Shown: piece after piece, positions 59,512 to 64,000 of the stretch
How positions within the stretch are numbered: position 1 is the stretch's first letter
How the letters are laid out: every line of letters starts with the position of its first letter
DNA from: Selaginella tamariscina
Taxonomy: Eukaryota; Streptophyta; Lycopodiopsida; Selaginellales; Selaginellaceae
Length of the DNA: 64,000 nucleotides
Assembly: GCA_003024785.1 (NCBI GenBank)
Contig: PUQB01000123.1
Coordinates: forward strand, 51,220 to 115,219
Direction of reading: 5' to 3'
Position numbers and translations under genes: made by a program
The notes under the pieces: model-generated
Database searches by the model: none
What the model was told of the DNA's origin: nothing
The model's input: the letters and a program-made list of their open reading frames with translations, nothing else

Positions 59512-59686
59512 CACACACACACCATGCATGTATGATAATCGTCTTGTGTTTCTTTCAAAGTTTGTGAGATATTTAAATGACCTTTTAGTTTTTTTTTAGT
59601 GTTTCTCATTTTTATATAAAACTGTATTAAATAATCATTGGCATATTCAATATATATATATATATAAGAGAAGGTTTCCTGTGTGT
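58146..59686. other. AT-rich DNA between duplication copies
   Basis: No gene. Contains (TA)n at 58148-58170 and 59476-59500 and (AC)n at 59204-59246. Open frames near 59418 and 59681 are low-complexity. Confidence 0.6.
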
Positions 59687-61405
59687 ATGTATGCTTTTCA
59701 CTACGATTTTCCGTCACTTAATTACATTCACGTATATATATGTATTTCTCATATGTATATATGCTTATGGAACCTAGTTAAAAAATACAAGAGCTTATGT
59801 ATGTGTGCGTATTATACCATGATAATAAAGTATTGTACTTCACTTTTGATTAAGACAGTTGAGTTTATCACTTAATAAAAATATTAAAGTTATAAAATAA
59901 TAATTTATTTATAAGTATTAATACCTTATTTGGCAATTGCAAATCTGACATTTAAATGTTTATAACATATTATAAAAATGAAATCTCTAGACTTGTTTAT
60001 CAACTATCTGATTAGAAATCCCAATTTAATTAATTTAATAAATAATTATTAAATACGATTTATCATACATTTATAACATAAACATATAACATCACTACAT
60101 ATCCAAAACATTTACTCATATGGAGAGTGATTGATATGCATAGTTACCACCGAAAACTTTCGGATTGCGAATCGGAGGGTCAGCATGAGTCGGAATACGG
60201 CCCAGATTGACCAGGCCTCACGTATTCTCAATATTACAAATAATCATAATGAAGCTCTGTATCAAATAAATATAATATATAAATTTTACAAAATAATTGT
60301 TAGAAAGTGTAATTCCAAAACAATATTCAGTTTACAGACAGTATTGGAGATTTCGTTAATATTCGCAGGTCCAGTGTCATTTTGATCATCTGACGAGATG
60401 TATACGTATGTATATATAAAATGAAAACATTTAAAGATTTGATATTTGATATAAAAACTTAATAATAATACTCTGTGGGGCATAATATACGTCTAGTATA
60501 TTTAAGATAGTATTTAGTATTTAAAGAAGCGTATTTAAGTCTAATATATTTTTGTATTTTAATTTCTGCAAAAGGAGTTGTTTAAACAGTGGATTATATT
60601 CCGTATTAATGTTTACAACTTTCAATGATAATATTGATGACATATTGTTTAAAACAAAATAATTTAAAAATTAAAAAAGTCAACTTTGTTTTACACATAT
60701 TAAATGGTAAAGCAGTCGTGTACTGTTGCAGGGCTTTATAAATTTCAAGAAACTTTATTTTGTATTATTTTATTACATTTTGTTATTATATTCAATTTTG
60801 TAATTCATAATAGTAATGTTGTCAACTAATGTGTGTGTAGTGTGTTAATCGTAATATTAACATGTATATATAAGTTAATATGTGTAATAAAATAAATACA
60901 TAAATAATAATCACTTGGCAATAATAGAGTAATGTAATGGTGTTACATATAAATCGTGTTATTACTGTGTGAGTGTGTGTGTATATATATATATATAAAC
61001 ATTTTGCTGAGATTTTGTTGTTTAGAATAGAGGTGTGTGTGTGTGTGTGTTATACATATATAACTATTGTATATATGTATAAATGAATTTATCAAATATT
61101 ATAAGAACTATCATTTGATTTTTTTTATTGGAGAATTTTTTATTTTTTAAAATTGGTCAAATAAATGCATAAATAATTGGCTTCTGTGTCTAACAAATTT
61201 AAAAAAAAAAAAAAACAAAAAGAAAGAAAAAAAGATAATTAAATAATTTATAAAACTACACGAGCTTAAATCTTCTTCCTCTTTAATTTGGTAACTTTTA
61301 CACTGATGTTAAGTAACTATTACTCCCGGCTGTAAAACCCCCTTTTTAATGAAAACATATGTTATATATTAAAGACGTCCATACTCACGAGAATGGACGT
61401 GGACT

Positions 61406-61455
<50 letters not shown>

Positions 61456-64000
61456 GATGTAAGCACAATAATGCAAATATATCAATATAATAAATATAAT
61501 TAGTAAGTATGATTCTTTTTCATAACTTCTTAGGTCGAGCAGATAATTTACTTTATGCAATTGACTTTATAAAATTTAGACTTAATTAAGAAACCACGTC
61601 CAGTTAACCTTAATCCTAAATTAATGGCCACGTGGCAAAACACCATGTATCTAAAATATGAAATATTTAGCAGTGTAAAAATGTGTGAATCGTTAAAAAT
61701 TAATCTATATATGCCAAAACATATTCACATATTAATGATAATTTTGTGTCATATACTTAATGTAACTAATAGAAGGACATATAATTATCTGCCCATTATC
61801 CAGTTGAAACACACATACACACATTCTAAGAGCAAAATAGCATAAACGTACTTCTAATAATAAATTAAAGTAATTTTTGAGTAAAAATTAACAAATTCAA
61901 AACAATAATAAAGCTATTAATGTATATGCTAATCAGCAAAGATTTAACATAACACGTACATACGTACACACACATATACCCTGATTACGTATATGCTCTT
62001 GACATTTTAAAAGTTTTCGAACAAATTTTATATTTGCGTAAATACACTTAATTAAAGGTTAGCACACTTCAAAACTAAATACTTAGCAAATTGAAATAAG
62101 TCAAAACATAAATGTATCATTTATAACTTAAACTATTATAAGTATAAAAATCTAAAATATAAGAGAAATTTATTTTAAAATCTTCATATAATTTTTTTAT
62201 CAATATTTAATAGTAATTCTTATTTGAGCAAATCCAAATATTTACCACTTTTTTATATATCAATGTGTTTATTTTTTAATTTAATTATGTTAAAAATCAG
62301 AATGAAATGTATATATTTACAATCTCTTCAATATATGATTTGTGTTTTGACAAAATGCAATCGATGAATAATAATTAAAGTTATCAATTGGGATTAAAGA
62401 ATGTATATAAAAAAATTTAATATTATGAATTATATTATGTATAATATAATACATACTTACATTATGTATATTCTGTACAGGCTAAAAAAATAAAATTCAT
62501 CTCTCATACTAGAGATACGAGGAATATGCTATTATATAATATCAGCTAATTGTTTGTCTCGTTGTGTATAAATTTTATATAGTGGTAACTAATTAGCTTA
62601 ATTATATTATACTAATTTTATATTCGTTTAAATTGAATAAATTGAAAAGGACCTTTAGGCTTTAGATTTGTTTCCTTCAGTTTTTTATATTTGTCAGTTA
62701 GATAATCATAATTGACCTCGCATGTATATACTCATAACAATGTATAAATGTGAATATATATAATAACATGTGCGTGTGGAAGTTTGGCTATCTTTTGCTA
62801 ATATAAATTTATGTACATAAAGTTTGATCAGATCATAATGTTGTTATAAATTTGATATGTGGAACTTTATTAAAATCCTATAATTATGAAATGGGAAAAG
62901 TACATTGTTTTTTTAAAGCTAAAAAATACTTCAATACTTAAGAATATATAAGAAGTTAAAAAGCGCGCGCGCACAACCCACACTAGAACTAGAAGTGCAC
63001 TTGTATATGGCAGCAGTCACCTACAGGTATGTTCAAAATTTAATTAAATTGTATAATGTGATATTAATATGAATGTGTGTATGTGTTTATTACACACACA
63101 TAATTTACACAAACATGATATAATGTGATATATAATGTATAATTTAATTTGTATATGAACATTTTACCTGATTGACTAAATCCGAAGGTATTGAAATATC
63201 CCCTGACAATGAGGGTGATTATTTAAATATTGGCGTACAAACTAATAATATCATTTTTACACCGCTTGACTTATAATTTGCCACACACGTATATACATGA
63301 GAGAGCATAGTACCAAGCAAGTTTTAAAATCTGTTTATAAATTTTGAATACATACCAGCTAACTGCTTGACTTTCTAACTAATTAACTTAATTATTATAC
63401 TAGTTTTATATTCATTTAGATGAAAGGTTAATAATTAAGATAAATTACTGTTTTAATATAGTTTAAACAAATCAGGTTACTGTTAAGTCAGGTGCGTGCC
63501 TCTAATAACTTCTTAAGTTGTCTTAAATTGTTAAAGTTGTAAGTGCCCAACATCCTTAAGCTGTAAAATGTTGGGTTAGGACGTAATTATATACAAACAA
63601 TTAACCTATACTACTATGGATATTACTACTAATAATTATAATTTTATATATATATATATAGGTAAATAACATAATATAACTAAATAATGTATATAGTTAA
63701 AATAATATATACAACTAGTTTACAAATTTATAATATAGAGTATGTTAATATAATGTGAAATTTCAAAGAAGTTAAATAATATGATTAAATATTATTATAA
63801 TGAGCTATTAGCACTGTTTGAACGAAAACCAACGAGGGAAAATCGAACGGTTCGTTTGATAATTTAAAATGCAATTTTTTAATCGCGTAGTCGGGTAGAG
63901 GACAAGTGCATTATCAAATTCTCAAATAAATAAAATGGACACATGAGATATGCTTACAGCCTTTAGAAAGCAATCTTTATTACAAACTCTTAAAAATGTA
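59687..64000. repeat. Segmental duplication copy B (runs off the window)
   Basis: Direct copy of 46575-48509 plus 54963-58145 at an offset of about 13.1 kb at the left end. It carries the uninterrupted sequence aagaaaccacgtccagttaacc at about 61588-61609, where copy A has the 6.45-kb retroelement. Similarity continues to the last bases of the window, apart from small indels and changed microsatellites. Confidence 0.9.
60143..60235. other. GC-rich island in the duplicated DNA (copy B)
   Basis: Partner of 47043-47140. Contains the perfect hairpin ccgaaa-ac-tttcgg at 60150-60163, followed by aatcggagggtcagcatgag and cggcccagattgacca. Nature unknown. Confidence 0.5.

Overview
The window is nuclear DNA from a land plant. 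It is AT-rich and dominated by repeats, with a small intron-containing gene island at about 12.8-27.4 kb. Plant identity follows from a pectinesterase gene, a plant-type mid-SUN gene, telo-box-like motifs beside a ribosomal-protein gene and plant chromovirus retroelements. One retroelement (34.9-38.7 kb) has Gag and RT motifs closer to the Tcn1/sushi type than to the usual seed-plant chromoviruses. This makes a seed-free plant (moss, lycophyte or fern) an attractive but unproven guess.

Layout. 1-1.16 kb: tandem repeats. 1.17-1.77 kb: the 3' end of a decayed Ty3/gypsy element. 1770-8986: a full-length but frame-broken chromovirus with LTRs, PBS, gag, pol, chromodomain and PPT. 9-12.8 kb: gene-free DNA including a decayed repeat built on short inverted repeats. 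12.85-13.98 kb (minus): a TAXI-type aspartic-protease-like gene. 14.8-16.45 kb: an unclassified GC-richer segment. 18.71-21.51 kb (plus): a five-exon pectinesterase. 22.24-23.41 kb (minus): a six-exon gene for ribosomal protein eS8, head to head with a ten-exon mid-SUN gene (23.76-26.76 kb, plus) across a 357-bp shared promoter region. 27.31-27.38 kb (minus): tRNA-Gln(UUG).

27.4-64 kb holds no recognisable host gene. It contains a truncated Ty3/gypsy element (34.86-38.73 kb), a second gypsy element (48.51-54.96 kb) carrying a nested 1.83-kb solo LTR with a perfect 5-bp target duplication, and a mosaic of AT-rich non-coding segments present in several direct and inverted copies. A large direct segmental duplication pairs about 46.57-58.14 kb with 59.69 kb to the window end. 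The second copy keeps the empty site of the 48.51-54.96 kb retroelement.

A recurring oddity is that every conserved protein gene is broken by one- or two-base losses, most of them explainable as one base missing from a short homopolymer, while splice sites and flanking motifs remain good. This looks more like assembly indel error than gene death, but the sequence alone cannot settle it. The genes form no pathway: they are housekeeping or cell-wall genes (translation, nuclear/ER envelope, pectin modification) in a transposon-rich neighbourhood. No clearly new biological system was found; the strongest leads are the repeat biology and the shared LTRs.
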